Shown one piece after another: positions 22,562 to 36,300 of a DNA stretch of 64,000 bases. The DNA lies in contig NC_052394.1 in assembly GCF_009389715.1 (NCBI RefSeq), positions 24,179,399 through 24,243,398 on the forward strand, written 5' to 3'. The translations under genes and the position numbers were made by a program. The notes beneath the pieces were generated by a model. That model did no database searches. It was given only the letters and a program-made list of their open reading frames with translations, and had not been told where the DNA came from. Origin of the DNA: Phoenix dactylifera. Lineage: Eukaryota; Streptophyta; Magnoliopsida; Arecales; Arecaceae. Numbering within the stretch: position 1 is the first letter of the stretch; every line of letters starts with the position of its first letter.

Positions 22562-24918
22562 CGAACGGCAAGTTGGCTGAGAGGAAATCACGACGCAACT
22601 TTTTTTTTTTTCTTCTTGTTTTTTTCGTGCCATTTAATTGTGATTTTTCTCCTTCATGAAAAAAAAAATGTTTATATTTCCGGTCGTGGGTGAACCGGCC
22701 TCATCTATTGGTGATCCCAGACCTAGGCCAGGAATTTGACACGTTGCGGCACATTAACCGTCCATCTAGCTTGTGGAGCGCGGACGGTCAATCACGCGCT
22801 CCGAGTCTCGTGCTTTCGGGTTGCTGTCGGATAGCTAGCGGCTTTTAGAGGTCATGCCGTGGCGGTTCCACCGATCTTGTTAATAAGTGCATCGGTCCTA
22901 CGTGGAGAGATACACCTAGCATGGATGATGTTACATGCATCATATTTATATTTCGTGGAACTCGATGTACAGTTAAAAGCATGTCAACAGCGAAGCAAGC
23001 TTTTACGCAGATATAGCATAGCCAACTTTTGTAAAAGATGACGGGATCATATATGGTCAGAGCAAATCGTTGATGTAATTAGAAATCAACTAGCTCTGAT
23101 ACGACAACGTTTACAGAAAGCTAGTTTGTAACTTTGACCTTTGATTTTATTTTTTTTTAAGGAAAAAAACAACAGGTGAGGTGAGTGGTTGGAATATATG
23201 TATGCGCGGTCTTTAATTTTACTGAGAAAAGGATGAAGAAAGGCATGTGAGGCCAGATTAAAGGCTTTTGCTGTATGGTATAAGCAGAGGTTGAGCCATC
23301 CGGAATGAGAAATGGTGCAATACAGGCATATATAGGATATTGTCAAAGAGGTTTTGCAATAATATTTGAAAATCTAAGGCCGAGCCAAATCTCACTTGAC
23401 TCATAAGACCAAACATCGATCATACTGTATCTATCACCTAACTCGGCTAACCCATTGTCTTTTTTTCTGCTACAACCGAATTGTGGCCTTGCTCGACCAA
23501 ATCCAAGTTAACCTGCTCCAACCACACCTAGTTCTCGGTGCTCACAGGTACACAACTACAAAGGTGGGTGCTAGGAAGATCCTTAAAAATTGAGATCCTA
23601 GTTAAAATAGGAAGATTAATTGTAGACAAGAATATTTACTCAAGCTGGTAAGAGTTTCAGTACAATGCTTCACCATTTATCCTGATGTAGAATTTTCATG
23701 TTTTTCGAACGGGGAGTAAACGAGCTGATTTTGGTTGGCTAACAGAAGATCTCATAATCTTGGGTACTATTAATGAACCTACAATTATGCAGTGGAGATA
23801 CTACAACTTGCCACTTATTAAGACAAGGGGAGGGGTTTTGATTCCAAAGGTCCTCGAACCTCCTTTGTACCCCTGCAAGCTTTGCTCTTGATTTATCTAG
23901 GGATCTGGCTTTAGTTTAGGTGGAGGAGTGGTACGTATAGGGAGGCGAGGTTAGAACCCCTCCCTAGTCTATTTTTCTTTTAAAAATATAAAAGAACAAA
24001 GCATGCAATGGAGTGGCGCTCGGTAGCATTTTTCAAGATGGCAAGAAATGATGCAATGCACTAGCCGAAAAACAAGCTGGATCTCAAAACTTGAGATGAA
24101 TCCAAGGGTATAGACGCTTGTTTAGAACTTGTAATGCAACTTTTGCTCACCGGGAGCTCCATATATGCTGTTTTGGGAATCACATGAGAGCTGTCTAACC
24201 AGGGCTGTTATATATATATATATATAGGGCAAGCAGCCAGAGGAGGCATCATGTGCTTAATTAGCAAGGCTCCAATCAAATACTGCTAAATATTTGACAG
24301 ACTCAAAACTGACCAGTCAACCCCGTAATCGAAGATGACACTATTACACGGTCGAAACTTTCTCTGCAAACTTTTCTCGACGAAGAATCAAAGGTTTTCC
24401 TTAAAAAAAAAAAAAAAAAAAGGTCGAAATAGGTACAGCAGAGTGCTTTCTTCTTCTTCTTTTTTAAATTTTTCCCTCTGCCAGGTCTGGGAGATGACCG
24501 TTGACAGAAAGTCAAAGAACACGACAGTACTGGTATATGTAGAATAAGGAGAGAGAGCGAGAAACTGAGCAGGCTTCCGAACAAAAACCTCACGGAGAGA
24601 GAGATAGGAGTCCATGGCCCATGGGATGTCGCGAAATTTAAAACCCCCTGCCCTCCTTGGCACACATAAAGCCATGTGTTTCTACAGTTTCAGTGCTCAG
24701 TACGCAGTACCACGGATAAAAGAAAAATAAAACGAACAGAAGAAATATTATTATCAATGGAGATGCGGTACTGCAGCAGTTCCCTCCCACTCGTGTTCTT
24801 AAATTATGGCATCGCTGTTTTCTCCGCTCTTGTTGAGCTTTCTACGGGTGCATCAGGTCTTTCCCTCTCTCTGGGTGGAAACAGAATAGCAAGGGAATTG
24901 AATTTATTGCAAGCCCAT
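22562..24918. other. Intergenic region upstream of TSP9 and downstream of WOX5
   Basis: No gene is recognised. The region holds the distal TSP9 promoter, a short (TA)n run near 24211-24225, an A-rich tract at about 24402-24421 and scattered short frames without domains. The end nearest 24918 should be the WOX5 3' UTR. Confidence 0.5.
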
Positions 24919-25970
24919 CTACAAAAAGCTCAGACGCAGATCCAGCGGTGGATCCATTCCAGCATCCGGGAAAGCTGTTTCTTTGCACTCGTTTCTCATC
25001 GACCGCCGCTTCTCTGCTGCCAAGTCGTAAGACTTCAACGGGAACAACTCCAACGTCTCGATTTCTCTCTGCCGCTCGTCCCACGTCACTTCCTGTTCGC
25101 TCTTCGTAGAATCTGCAAAAGCAACAGCCTCGTACGATCGATAACTCAAACTATAGTGCTAGAACTTTCTTTGATATATGACTGCCTGGGATACGTACGT
25201 ACGTCATAAGGAAGAGATGAACGTTTTAGACCGGCACAAGCAGTTTGTATTCTCAAAATTATGCTTTGGTAACTCAAAATATCACTCTGCTGGTGCCTTG
25301 TACTGTCATCGCTCCTCTTTGAATTAACTTTGTGAAACGTGCCATGTAAAGAAGCGAAGTGATTGGTGCAACTTAGCTAAGTGATTTCTCCGAGTTACCA
25401 TGGCGTTGTTCTTCTTTGCTTGCGCCAAATGGCTGACATCCGGATTTGTTATCATGTTCCGATCCAGGGACTTGCTGTTTATCACTTATTGGCGAAACAA
25501 ACACCAAGTCCTTTATTTATGCAGAAGGAACAAAAGTAACACACAAGCCTATACCCTTCCGAGTCTTTGCTAAAAGAGTTGGATGAAGATAGCTTTTACG
25601 ATCCTAGAAATGCGTTTAAGAGTATCTTCTTACCGTCATTGCTGGGGAGGCATCTAGTTGTAGCTCCTCTCTTTTCAGGGACCGGCACGAGGCGGTCTTC
25701 TCCTCCTCCGCTTCCAGCTCCACCGCGTCGGCGCTTCTTGTGATGGCGCTCGCGAGCCTTGTGGTTCTGGAACCAATAGAAGACGTTCTTGCTCTCGATC
25801 TTGCCAAAGGAACTGAGGTGGGAGGAGATGGTCTGGATCTGGTCGGTGCTCGGGGTTCGGAGCCCTGATCGGAAGAGATCGGTCAGCACCTTGACTTGTT
25901 CTGCCGTTGGGTTCCAGCGCCCGCACTTGGCCCCAACTCTCGTCGTACCGAAGCGGTCACCCTCGTCCAT
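24919..25970 (-). CDS. WOX5: WUSCHEL-related homeobox protein, WOX5 type, 2 exons
   Basis: Exon 1 is 25970-25634 and exon 2 is 25112-24919, joined by a 521-bp GT-AG intron with a GTAAGA donor. The sum of 531 nt gives 176 aa, close to the roughly 180 aa of Arabidopsis WOX5. The atypical homeodomain spans about residues 17-82, with [18 protein letters not shown] and [15 protein letters not shown] followed by a basic KKRRR run. The WUS box TLELFPL is at residues 132-138, and the protein ends in the EAR-like LDLRLSFL. This architecture and the [13 protein letters not shown] loop place it in the WUS clade beside WOX5/WOX7. Known family members act in root quiescent-centre identity as transcriptional repressors. 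The exon 1 frame stays open past the donor, giving an unspliced form without the WUS box. Assignment to the WOX5/WOX7 group is firm, but true orthology needs a tree. Confidence 0.93.
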
Positions 25971-26079
25971 ATCCTGCCTTCCTCACCAAACCCTTCTCTT
26001 TTGGTTTTTTCTTCGCCCCCTCTCCGAACTTTTGCTCAGTTAGTTCTGAAATCAATAGATACGCAGCAGGCGGTGACTA

Positions 26080-26091
26080 GTATATATAATA
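26080..26091 (-). promoter_or_regulatory. Putative WOX5 TATA box
   Basis: An ATTATATATA motif on the minus strand lies about 110 bp upstream of the WOX5 start codon, which would give a 5' UTR of roughly 80 nt. Confidence 0.45.
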
Positions 26092-26229
26092 AGTGGAAGA
26101 GGGGGGAGGATTCTATCATGGTCTCGGATTTGTTTCAGGCTAGCTTGATTAAGAAATGGCGTTGTGCCGGGGAGACATGCGCAAAAGCTGCCACTGTTCA
26201 AACCTCTCGGTCTCCGAGCAGACATCCTT

Positions 26230-29200
26230 AAGGCTCGTTAATTATGGTCGTACGTACAAATCTAAGGCTTATCGTGTCTGATAGCGCCGTGTCTTTTCTT
26301 GTGTCCCATTAGGGATGCTGTTATTATAATAATGTGACTGCTGATGAACATGGCTGTCTGGATGTAAGCATGGGCTGATTCACTTCACAGCCAGGTGATT
26401 ATTTTTTCTGCCGCTCTCCGGCAGCTAATTGCGACCATTATTCACCGCTTTTGAACGAGGGCGTCGCAGCATTGGCTCGCGCGTCGCAGCTGATCAGGCT
26501 TAGAGGTAGAGCGGGCCCAATTCTAGGTGGGTGGCCAGAGAATTTGAACGGGCAGGTTAGCCATCTGAGAACTTATTCTAGATAGAATAGATCCTTGATA
26601 CCACCGAAACAACAGCAGGCGAAATAGAAATACTGCAGGCAAGACGCTGGGCGGTCATCTAGCTCGATTTTTTATTCGTCCTGATTAATCTTTAATGAAC
26701 TGAATATTTCTCAAAATTATTTAGTGAACTGAATTAATTAGAAGGTTGGTGGATTCTCTCTAGGGACGCAGATAAGATGCTAAATTAATTGTTGGGTAGA
26801 ATAGGACCTTTTTTTTAATGAAAAAAGCAAATGCTTTTACAAGTTATTAATTAATTAATTCCCTGCCGTTATCTGTTTCCTCAATAAAAAAAGAAAGAAA
26901 AAGCCATCATTTGAGGTTGAATCTGAAAATCCTCTCCCCATGCAGTGCATGCCTTGAGGAGACATGCGCCAACCAGGAAATCAAAGTCTTTTTTCGCTTA
27001 ATTACGCTCTTCGGCTTGTAAGTTACATTGAGAAAACTGATAGTTCTCTTTGTCGTGGTTCTGCTTTATCCACAATCTTTATATCCTTTCAGACCATGGA
27101 AACTATATATGCATAATTCCGCACCGGTTAGATGAGTTTAAATTACAAATCTGTCCAGTTTGCCTATCTACTGACTCACCTTTCAATACTAGCAAGTTCC
27201 TCTTGTTTAATGTAGTCTATAGAAGGATTCAACAAGAAGCCATAAAAGAGCTGACAATTTATATTTTTCAAGCTTCGATGGACTATATCTTTGTCCTTGA
27301 TGCTAACTTCATACCAATAATCTAAGACTTTGGTTAAAACCAATAAATTAATGAGTCCATATTTGTTTAACGAAGATATGATCAGATAGGCAAGAGTACT
27401 ACTGAGAGTTAAAAAAACAAACACATGGCTGATCACCTATGTGTCAAAGATTCCACTGCCAATGTCTATCCTGGAAATGAACTTTTAGATGTGCTAGCAG
27501 CTTAATCATAATTAATATATCCTAGAGCTGTATAAATTTCCTGACACACTTTAAATTTTCTAGGTGCGTTGCACTAACACCCACACAATGCAAATGGCCT
27601 CAAACTGTAGCTTCGGCTGTTAAGACTCCACTTGCGCATAACTTTTAGAATGACCTTAAAAGGTTTGGAGAGATGTCATCCTTTTGGGGTGGCGATTGAC
27701 GTATATCAATCGTACCACCCGGCCTTGTTGCTGTAAATATTGAGTGAGTGTTCCACCCTTGGGACCATCGCAATTTGAAATGCCGCTCGAAAAAGCGAAG
27801 GCAAATGGTTATGGCTTTCTTCGGCAAAAGTGGCTACTTGCTTATTCCTTTTGTTGCCGGTCATTTAAAGAAAGAGAGGTTTGGACGCAGGCTACCACTT
27901 GTCCGAGCCCGGAATTATATAATACAAACTCATCGCATCGTTCCTCCCACTTACTTTGCAGACTACGGTTTTTTCCAAGTTTCATGCACGGAAAATCCGT
28001 TTTGCGTGCACTTCAAGCTGCAATTCCCAAGGGACACGCTCTCCTCGCCCGATCTGCTAGTTTTCATTCACATGATGTAGTGCTTTTAGACCGCAAACTT
28101 TGCGTGACTCGACTCCGTGACCAAAGCTATTTTCTCGCCACCCTCGGCTGATCAAATAAGAGCTTTCAGCAGCACGGCGCATGTGGGACCAATATCTCCG
28201 CCAAGGGACATGTCTTTCCGGGCGGCCTCAAATAAAAAGAAGAAGAAGCAGCAGTTGGTCCTGTGTCCTTTTAAACAATTCTAATCCTATACAGTTCCAG
28301 TCAGGTACAGGATAGTCACCTATCATTCATATGCATAGCTGAATGATGGATGGATGAACCTAGCTTGTTCTATGCAATCGCCTACGGTTCCACTGCGTGA
28401 GAACTATCTCTAGCTAATTTGTGTCGCATGAACTAGATGAAATTTGAACTCCGTGCGTTTTCTCATTGCTCCAAGAGGGAGTGACTGCTCATATCAATCA
28501 TGTGGCATGCATGAACGTGCAAGATGTGCAACGACCATGATTCAGCAAAGAAGATCTCAGTTTCTAGGAGAGGGGGGGTATGGAAATGGAAGATTTTAGA
28601 AACTGATCAAGAATTATCAGAATTTGTGACATCGGGATTCGGTTATTCATCGATCCGTAGAATACACGGACTGTCTCTGCTTATGCTGCTCGTGATATCC
28701 AGGGCTGAAGCAGAAGATCATGAGACACAAGATGTTGTAGTGATACATGCATGGGGAGCGATTCAAAGAGAGAGAGAGAGAGGGAAGATGGGGGTACTTG
28801 TCCGTTTGCGTTCGTCTAGATGGCACTGATGAATGTGATCGGGGATCGGGGCGGGTTTTGGGGTTCCGCGTGCTTCTGAAAAAGAAATATGAGGGCGCAG
28901 ACTGTACCACGTAGAGTGCTGTGCGCGAACTGAAGTCGGGGTGGGACCGCAGACATCGCAGCCAGCTTGCTTTCTGTGTCGTTCTCCCTTGTCTTCACCA
29001 AAAGCTGAGCGCGCATCATCATCAAATGCCATTCCCCCCTCGCTCTTTGACTTTTAGAGCCTGTTCTTTTCCCTGCGACTGCATGCGGCCTTCACCCTCT
29101 CTCAATGGCCGGACGTGGCCCGAATCCAGAGCACGCCGGTCAAGTAATATTCCCACCCCCGGCCCGAAGCCAATCCATCCACCCTCCAGCCCTACAATAT

Positions 29201-30539
29201 TGAGAAAATCTTGATATCTATTCTTCTACATTAAAGGAAAGTCCGATGATCGATCAGCACAAGGTGCATGTCCTTCTCCCTAATCTGTCATGTGCCGTCC
29301 GTCCGTTTGAACAAGGATTCGAGCACGGACGAACTCGATCGGCTGATAAAGGACAAGATCAAAAAGAAACTTTAGAAAGAAGGTCTAAACATGCAGTTAC
29401 ATTCAGGCACAGTCACTTAACTTTACCAGTACCATATATATAGTTAATAGCCTTTGGCCATAAGACAAATGTCGAAATACTGTTGGAGGGAAGGAGGCAA
29501 ATGCCAAGATCTCCGCGATAACCCTGTACCATCGCTAGAATAGGTGGCCATACTGAGGTGAGGGAAACGGGCCGGGAGGTAAAGGTCGAACCCTTTGCCT
29601 TACCCCACAACCCTATACCTGCTGATCAAGGCGTACTAGCAGCCATCCCCTTGGGTTATTTACCATTCTTGAAAGAAATGTTGTGAGAAGGACAACATGG
29701 GTGTTGTAGTCTTCTGGTTTTCTTCCACCTTTGTCCCTTTTTTTCTTGCTGATAGCTACACATGGGTGTTGCTACCAGAGGCGGCAGTCTTCCGCATCCC
29801 AAATGCCCCCTCCCTTCCTCTCTGGAAGGGTATAGCGGGACACACGTCACTAGAGGATGTGAATTATTCTTGAGCAGTGATGATGGTAATTTTAAACTTT
29901 TTAGTAAGTAAAAAAATTGTGATAGATGAAGAACATTTTGTTTCTGGGACTTTTCTTTTTTTGAAACATCTAAAAAATTCAAACAAAAAACAAACAAATG
30001 AAGAAAAAAAATAACACTAATTCAAACGAATGGTGATAGAAATGGATGACGGAAGAAGATTGAAAGGACCTAGAGGCTCCTTTTTCTTTAAAAAAAAATA
30101 CTGTAAATTTTTGTTCATCAGTTGCCTATTTTTTTTACTTTTTCACAGGTAAGAAAAGGGCAACGGATGCAAGCGACGGTTCCTGTTTTGGTTATTCTTT
30201 TGGAAAAAAGTGAAAGGAAAATGATTTTTGGAGAAAGGACGGACGATCCAACTTCCAAGAGAGAGGATGTCGCCGCTTCGGTGTTGATTAAAGAGAAAAA
30301 TTGAGCATTGGGGGGGGGGGGGGGGGGGAAGAATGTATACGTAAAATATACATATCCGACCTATATTTTATGCAATGTTTTAGTCAGCTATATTTTTTGA
30401 GCATTAGAGGTAAATTTTGAATTATCCGAGTTTCAGCGCCGGTATCATGGAGTTATACTTTAGTACCAAGAATATATATGTAAATCGCATAGTACAAACA
30501 AACTTATTTTTACTTTATGTTGTAGAGAGGGAAGAATTT
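26230..30539. other. Intergenic region, distal WOX5 promoter side
   Basis: No convincing gene or RNA is recognised. The sequence is mixed AT-rich DNA with a short (GA)n run near 28770-28785 and a G homopolymer of about 19 bp at 30310-30328. A block at about 29450-29640 resembles common dispersed plant repeat tails (CGAACCCTTTGCCTTACCCC-like), but I cannot delimit it. Confidence 0.45.
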
Positions 30540-31955
30540 GCCTACCGTTGCTAAAAAAAACTCCTACTTCGGACATTTTGTTGGATTAAAGCGGTGGAAA
30601 GAGAGAATCAAAATTCTAAAACAATATCAGGGTTTATAACTCAATGTTCCCATTTACATTAATGGGTGCCAAAAATGATAATGAAATCAATGCCAAACTA
30701 GGCCCATATGTTTTTAGAATCAATAGCCAAAATCATCATAGAATGGGTTCGTTGTTGCCTATAGATGGAGAAAAACCTAGATTTGCACAGTTATGATATA
30801 GAAAATAAGGTCCATGATAGAATTGAAGCATTAACTTCAGATGATTATTCATCATGTATTAATTAAGAGATATATTTTAAAGAAGCTATGACAGTTAAGA
30901 GAAGTTAAAAAATCCCAGAAATATTTTAGACCTTCTAATTTGCAAGTCCCAGAATTACAGTTAAAAAATTATGTTCTATTAGAATTAAAAAAATTGTTTA
31001 ACAAAAATTGTAGCTCTCCCTTTCTGAGCGCAATCTTCCAACATCTAACAGAATTATTGCAGAGGATATAATTAACAGACTACTAAGAGGAGTTGGATTA
31101 AATAAGGATAAAAAAATATCTATAACCACGTTTTGAATGTAATCAAGACAAATAAAGGTGGATTATTTTCTGTCTACGGCCATGGAGAAATTGGCAAAAT
31201 ATATCTTTAGCAAACAATAGTTTCCAAAATTTATTCTGAAGGAAAAATTATTTTGGTTGCTGCTTCTTCAGGATACCAATTAATATGCATGATAACTCTA
31301 CATATGAAATTAAAAAAAGAACCCCATTTGCAAAATTAATCAAGTTTACAAGTTTGATAGTCTAGCATGAAGCTCCAAAGAATCATAAAAAGTAGCTCTT
31401 GATAAGTTTTGAAAGATATTTTGAAAACTAATTACTGGGATAACGAAGAAAAGCAAAAAACTATGTTTCTTGGAGGAGTTTTAAGGCAGATTCATCCTGT
31501 TGTTGTCAGAGGAAGCAAAGAAATAATCAATGCATCGATCAGTTGATTGTATTTATAAAAGCATTGTAAACTATTTTTTCTAAAAAAACATGTGGTTGCA
31601 AAATAGCAGCATAGATGATGAATCAAAAAAAAAAAAAGAAAAAATTTGGTAAATGGATTTTAGGTGTTGGCCATGGAAAATGCCCGCAACTGCATGTTTA
31701 GAATATTGCCCTGGCAACTAATCAAAATTTGAGGAAAATTTTGATAATTCAGTATATTTGAAAAAAAGAACCATCATCACGCCTGTGAATAAAATAGTTG
31801 ATGAAGTTAATTCCTATCTCCTTTCTTTGGCTCCGATGGAGGAGAAAGTATATTTAAGTTCCGATATAATTCCAAAATCACCCGCAAATGCAAACTCTGA
31901 CGAAGAACTTTATTCCGTTGAATTTCTGACCTCTTTAAAATTCAATGATATGGTA
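30540..31955 (+). pseudogene. Decayed Helitron replicase/helicase fragment
   Basis: Reading across several frames shows ordered pieces of a plant Helitron RepHel protein. At about 30640-30830 are segments like FTLMGAKNDNEINAKLGPYV, then HHRMGSLLPIDGEKPRFAQL, from the Helitron-like N-terminal region. At about 31040-31090 comes an EDIINRLLRGVG-like piece. At about 31165-31260 is the Walker A region (VYGHGEIGK, where the family has GGTGKT), followed by KIYSEGKIILVAASSG. At about 31440-31530 are MFLGGVLRQIHPVVVRGSKE and IINAS. At 31758-31950 is an open piece ILTPVNK-type to LTSLKFND (here IITPVNKIVDEVNSYLL). Many stops and shifts, and the altered Walker A lysine context, make it non-functional. 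Neither the 5'-TC end nor the CTRR hairpin end of the element could be located. Confidence 0.7.
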
Positions 31956-33300
31956 CAGAACCTTCCTCGTCCCAAACGCTTTTCTTTAGCTCGAACTCTT
32001 GAAGAAGTTGCTGTATCAAATCCTGAAAAATATGTTCATACTGATCTTTTCCAAGAGAAGACTCCAACAAAAACAACTTTGGATACAACCATGTAATATA
32101 CTCTCATTACAAATCATTTTACATTCAGGTATGAACAACTACCTAATATTAGTGAAATTATAATTTTGTTCATCTGTGCGGAAACCGGCACCTGTAGCCT
32201 CTGTCCCAAAAATAGCGTAAAAGGTAAGCCTAGTATCAGCATCTTTTCCTATGCCCTACCCATCCGCATTCCTTTTTTAAATTGACCAAAGAAGCTTGAA
32301 GAATCGGCGAACGCAGAAGATGAGTTGAAAAAAAAATATGACCTAGCAAAAGAATAACCACCCATATATTTATTTGTCACATCTTATTTCACAAAATAAA
32401 TTCGGAGACCGCTTCACAGCATGGGCGCATTGCTAGTTGCACATGGAAGCAGGAATCCTCCCACAACCTCCTTGGAAATATCTCCATATTACGAATCTAT
32501 TCCACAGGTTTTGATTCCCTCAGGTTTTTGAATATCTGGAGCTGTCAACTATAGAACTTCAACCCGACGGGGTCATAATTTCAACTTCCTCGGAAGGTTC
32601 CCAATTAGTCCAGTATAATTTAGGACTCTATAAGAAGCTATCCAGTTATTGGTCAAGAACTGGTAGACGACCTAAATTTTAGTTCACTCTACGTTGAGAT
32701 TGGTGGCCTTTCATGGCATCATCGTAGTACATACCTCTCCAAGTACTTCAATGTGGGAAACAAAATTAACCGAAATTTCAAAAAACGGAGATGAGTCTCA
32801 TTAATCCACCAAAGCCAGATCTGGCTAAATCAACGATAATTTTTGCAGTATTATCTGCCTTTCTTCAAGCAAACATCGCAATGATAAGCTAACACTTCAT
32901 ATAATAGATGGGCAACAGTTCCAGGCCAAATTTATCTTGATGAAGTCTTGCAGAAACTAACTAAAAAATAAATCCTCGATGACAACATCAGAGGAATTAC
33001 TCCTGTCATAATAACCTTCCACTCCCTTTAATTCTCAAAGCTTAAGATATTTTTTTTAGAAAATAAAATTCAAAACTTCAACTTAATGAAAATGAATGCT
33101 GTCAAGAGTTACAATCTGATGATATTCATTCTCTGACAAACAACCACAACGCTCAGATCTTTGGGTGGCCCAATCATAATAAGGAATGGCTCTGGATCAT
33201 TAAAAACAACAAAAAGAAGAAACGTCTGCATAAAGCCCTATGTTTTAAAGTGTTAACTATGTTGTCAATAACTACACAGTAATGCAAAATGAGCGCAACT
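31956..33300. other. Unassigned AT-rich region with coding-like fragments
   Basis: The helicase-like frame ending near 31955 runs on for about 47 codons (to 32096) into unrelated sequence (NLPRPKRFSLARTLEEV), so another sequence abuts the Helitron here. Further short coding-like pieces, such as FEYLELSTIELQPDGVIIST near 32525-32585, appear on the plus strand, but I cannot assign a family. No intact gene is visible. The last 50-60 bp probably belong to the eIF3f 3' UTR. Confidence 0.4.
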
Positions 33301-33351
33301 GAAATGGCATCAAAAGATATTACCAGCTTTCATTCATGAGTGGTAGAGAAA

Positions 33352-36300
33352 CTATAATATCTGGGCAGCAGTATTCAGCTTCTCTGCTACACTGAGTTGT
33401 GTCCTAGTGAGGCTCGATAAGTAAACCAGTGCAAGATTATCCTGCAAAGAACAGATACAAATATACGAGGAATGAAAGGATTCATAAAAATGCTTGAGCC
33501 TGAAACTTTGCATTAAGAACTAAAGAAACAAGTTTACCTGAATTCTATCATTGAAAAGCTTGTCAAATGCTGCCGGAGAAAGTTTGGGAACTGATGACAA
33601 AGCATCTGCAATGAATCTCCCGATATTATTATCTGGGGTTACACGTCCTTCCTGGAAAATAAAGGATATGATTTTTAGGTCCTGCACCAAGATGCCAAGA
33701 ACTCAAAAAAGGTTTAAATGAAGGTCCAAGATTCTTACCACAACATCATCCACATATTTGTAGACATCATCAATCAAGGCAAGCAGTCTTTCCATTGAAG
33801 CTTCCATTCCTTCTAAATCATTTGGAAGCTTGTCCACCAGTGACATCTTTAAGATGTCAACTGTCATGATTGTAAAAATAATCCAGTCAACTTCACCTTA
33901 ACCTTGATGGATAAATTAAATAAACTTTACAAATTCATGGATAAATAGGATGCGAAAATTGCAGTTTAGAGATTGATAATAATCAAAAAAGAAAGCTCAG
34001 ATTTCAAACAAAGTATGAACTAAACGGAACACAGATACAGGAGAAAAACATCACATCCATGAAAAAACATTTAGATTCGTAATGGAAATTACAAGATTGA
34101 GGTTTGGAAAACAAACCAGTTAGTGCTCCACAAAAGATGCTTTAAGCACCCGACAGAGCTATGGGTAAGTAATAAAAACAGAACCAACAATATGCTATCT
34201 TTATATAATGAAAGACTAACTGGTGTTAGACGGTTACAGGGTAAGTAATAATAACAGAACCAACAATAAGCTATCTTTATATAATTAACGACTAACTGGT
34301 GTTAGATGGTTACAGCTGCCTATCCAAATTTAAGTGCAGGTAAAAGTCCTTAAACCTGACTTCTTCACTCTTTGTTTTTACTTCAAAGAATGAATTTTAT
34401 GCGGATATCCACTAAATTCGAACCAGCCCTACAGATCTTAGCCTATTTCATATGGATTATAGCTCAAGGTACAATGACTTGCTCTAAAAGCATTAACCAT
34501 GTTTCTGGCCAATGCAACATTTTGAAGAAGCAGGGCCTGCCAATAAAGTCTAGGAAGGCCTATTGACACGAGTCCTCTCTGATTGGTTATGCAATTTAGA
34601 ATGATGTGCCACTGAAGCAAATCCTTTGTTCCATCCAACTGTAGGTTTTCCAGCTAGTGAAAAAAAAAATGATATATCATCCCTCAACATAACACCATTT
34701 AGTTAGAAACGGCAAAATTATGTATGACATAAAGAAGAAAAGGCAGCATTCAAGAGTTAACTAAATAGAAGCCATACATCCAACTCGTTCCGCTTCGATC
34801 ATCTGCAGATCCAGAGGAATTTCTTGAAATTGCGCCGCAAGTTGCCTATCTCCAAGAGACAAATTGACAGACACATAAGCTTTGATGGAAGCCTCACCAT
34901 TTTGGAATCCAGTATCAACAGTAAGATGAACAGGATTTGATACTTCTCTTGAATAAAAGTCATGTATCAATGTACTCCCACCTGAAACACCAAAGCCAGT
35001 CGAATACCTGCACAAGGTTCAGTAGCAGTGGAGCATAATGCCCTAATGTTAGTAAAATAGAGATCCAGAAATGAATTCACCATAATACCATGAAAACCAT
35101 ATTCCAAAAATGAAGATGTAACAACCACTAAGAAAAAGGAAAGATAGCCATAGTAACAAATACAAACAACACCATTATTTTGTAAATGGCCTCGTAAAAG
35201 TTATTATCATTTGACAATTTGAACATTTCTTTAAAACAATAAAATCTAATGTGCCACCACCAGAGCGTGAACCCTGGACCTCTCCCAAAGGCTAGCCTTT
35301 AGGAGAGGGGGCGCCAACCAGCTGGGCAAACAAATGTCAGCCATAACTTGAACATTTTTCAAACTTTTGTAGAAACAAATCTCAAAATTGTTGTATTCCC
35401 ACTAATGTCTGTCATAAATATCATTAAGGCTTAACCCAGCCAACTGACCAGCTAAACAAAATAGCAAACTAAGAATAAGACAGGCAGATATAAAAGTTTT
35501 ACAAGCTTTTGATGTTTCAAAACAGCCAAAACCGCTATCTATGAAAACAGACTCCATAAATGGCTAGAAATAGTCTTGCTACTAGAAAAATATTGCCAGT
35601 CAATAGAATCAACCCTTAAAATTGATACATCTCCAACAAAATCGGCAACAAAATAGCTATAGTTGTTGACCAACAAGCCTGCCCCCAAGTGGATGACTAA
35701 ACAGAAGTAAACCATTAACTAATGCTGCAACAAGTGAATATAGTGAATTTTACCAGCCAAAAGGAAACACTCTATTTTTAATCAAACCATATATTCTTTA
35801 TCAACAAATGCTTGCTTGAATATATTTCACAACTTGCAAATCCTCTATTCTTTGACCTATCACCACAAGTTTGAACTCCTCTTCTTCTAGAGTTTCAGCT
35901 AGTATTCAATGAAAGAGAATGGTCCCAATAAACTTTTCACATCCTTTTTTTATTGGTGTAGCATCAAGGTTCTTAAAAGGCTAATCTCACAGCATCCTCC
36001 TAACTTTACCACACATCAACCAAAAACATTTCGATGTATGTAACTCTCCACTCATATGCCCAAACCCTTTTTACCATACATATTTTCCAACAATACTGTT
36101 GCCATATAATTCTTCTTCAAATTCTTCAATGAACCCTTCCATCATGACCCTTGAATACCCTTAATGACTTTCCAATGATACATTGCTTGATGATTGTTAA
36201 TTTATTCTTGTCCATTCTTTAACAATGCATTATGTCATGACTCCAAGAGACTAGTATTACCCAAATCATTAATGGCTGGATTCATTTACAAGGGTGACTC

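Noticed and set aside
32500-33280. Plus-strand coding-like fragments as a virus-derived relic
   Set aside because: No diagnostic domain could be recognised, so no family was assigned.
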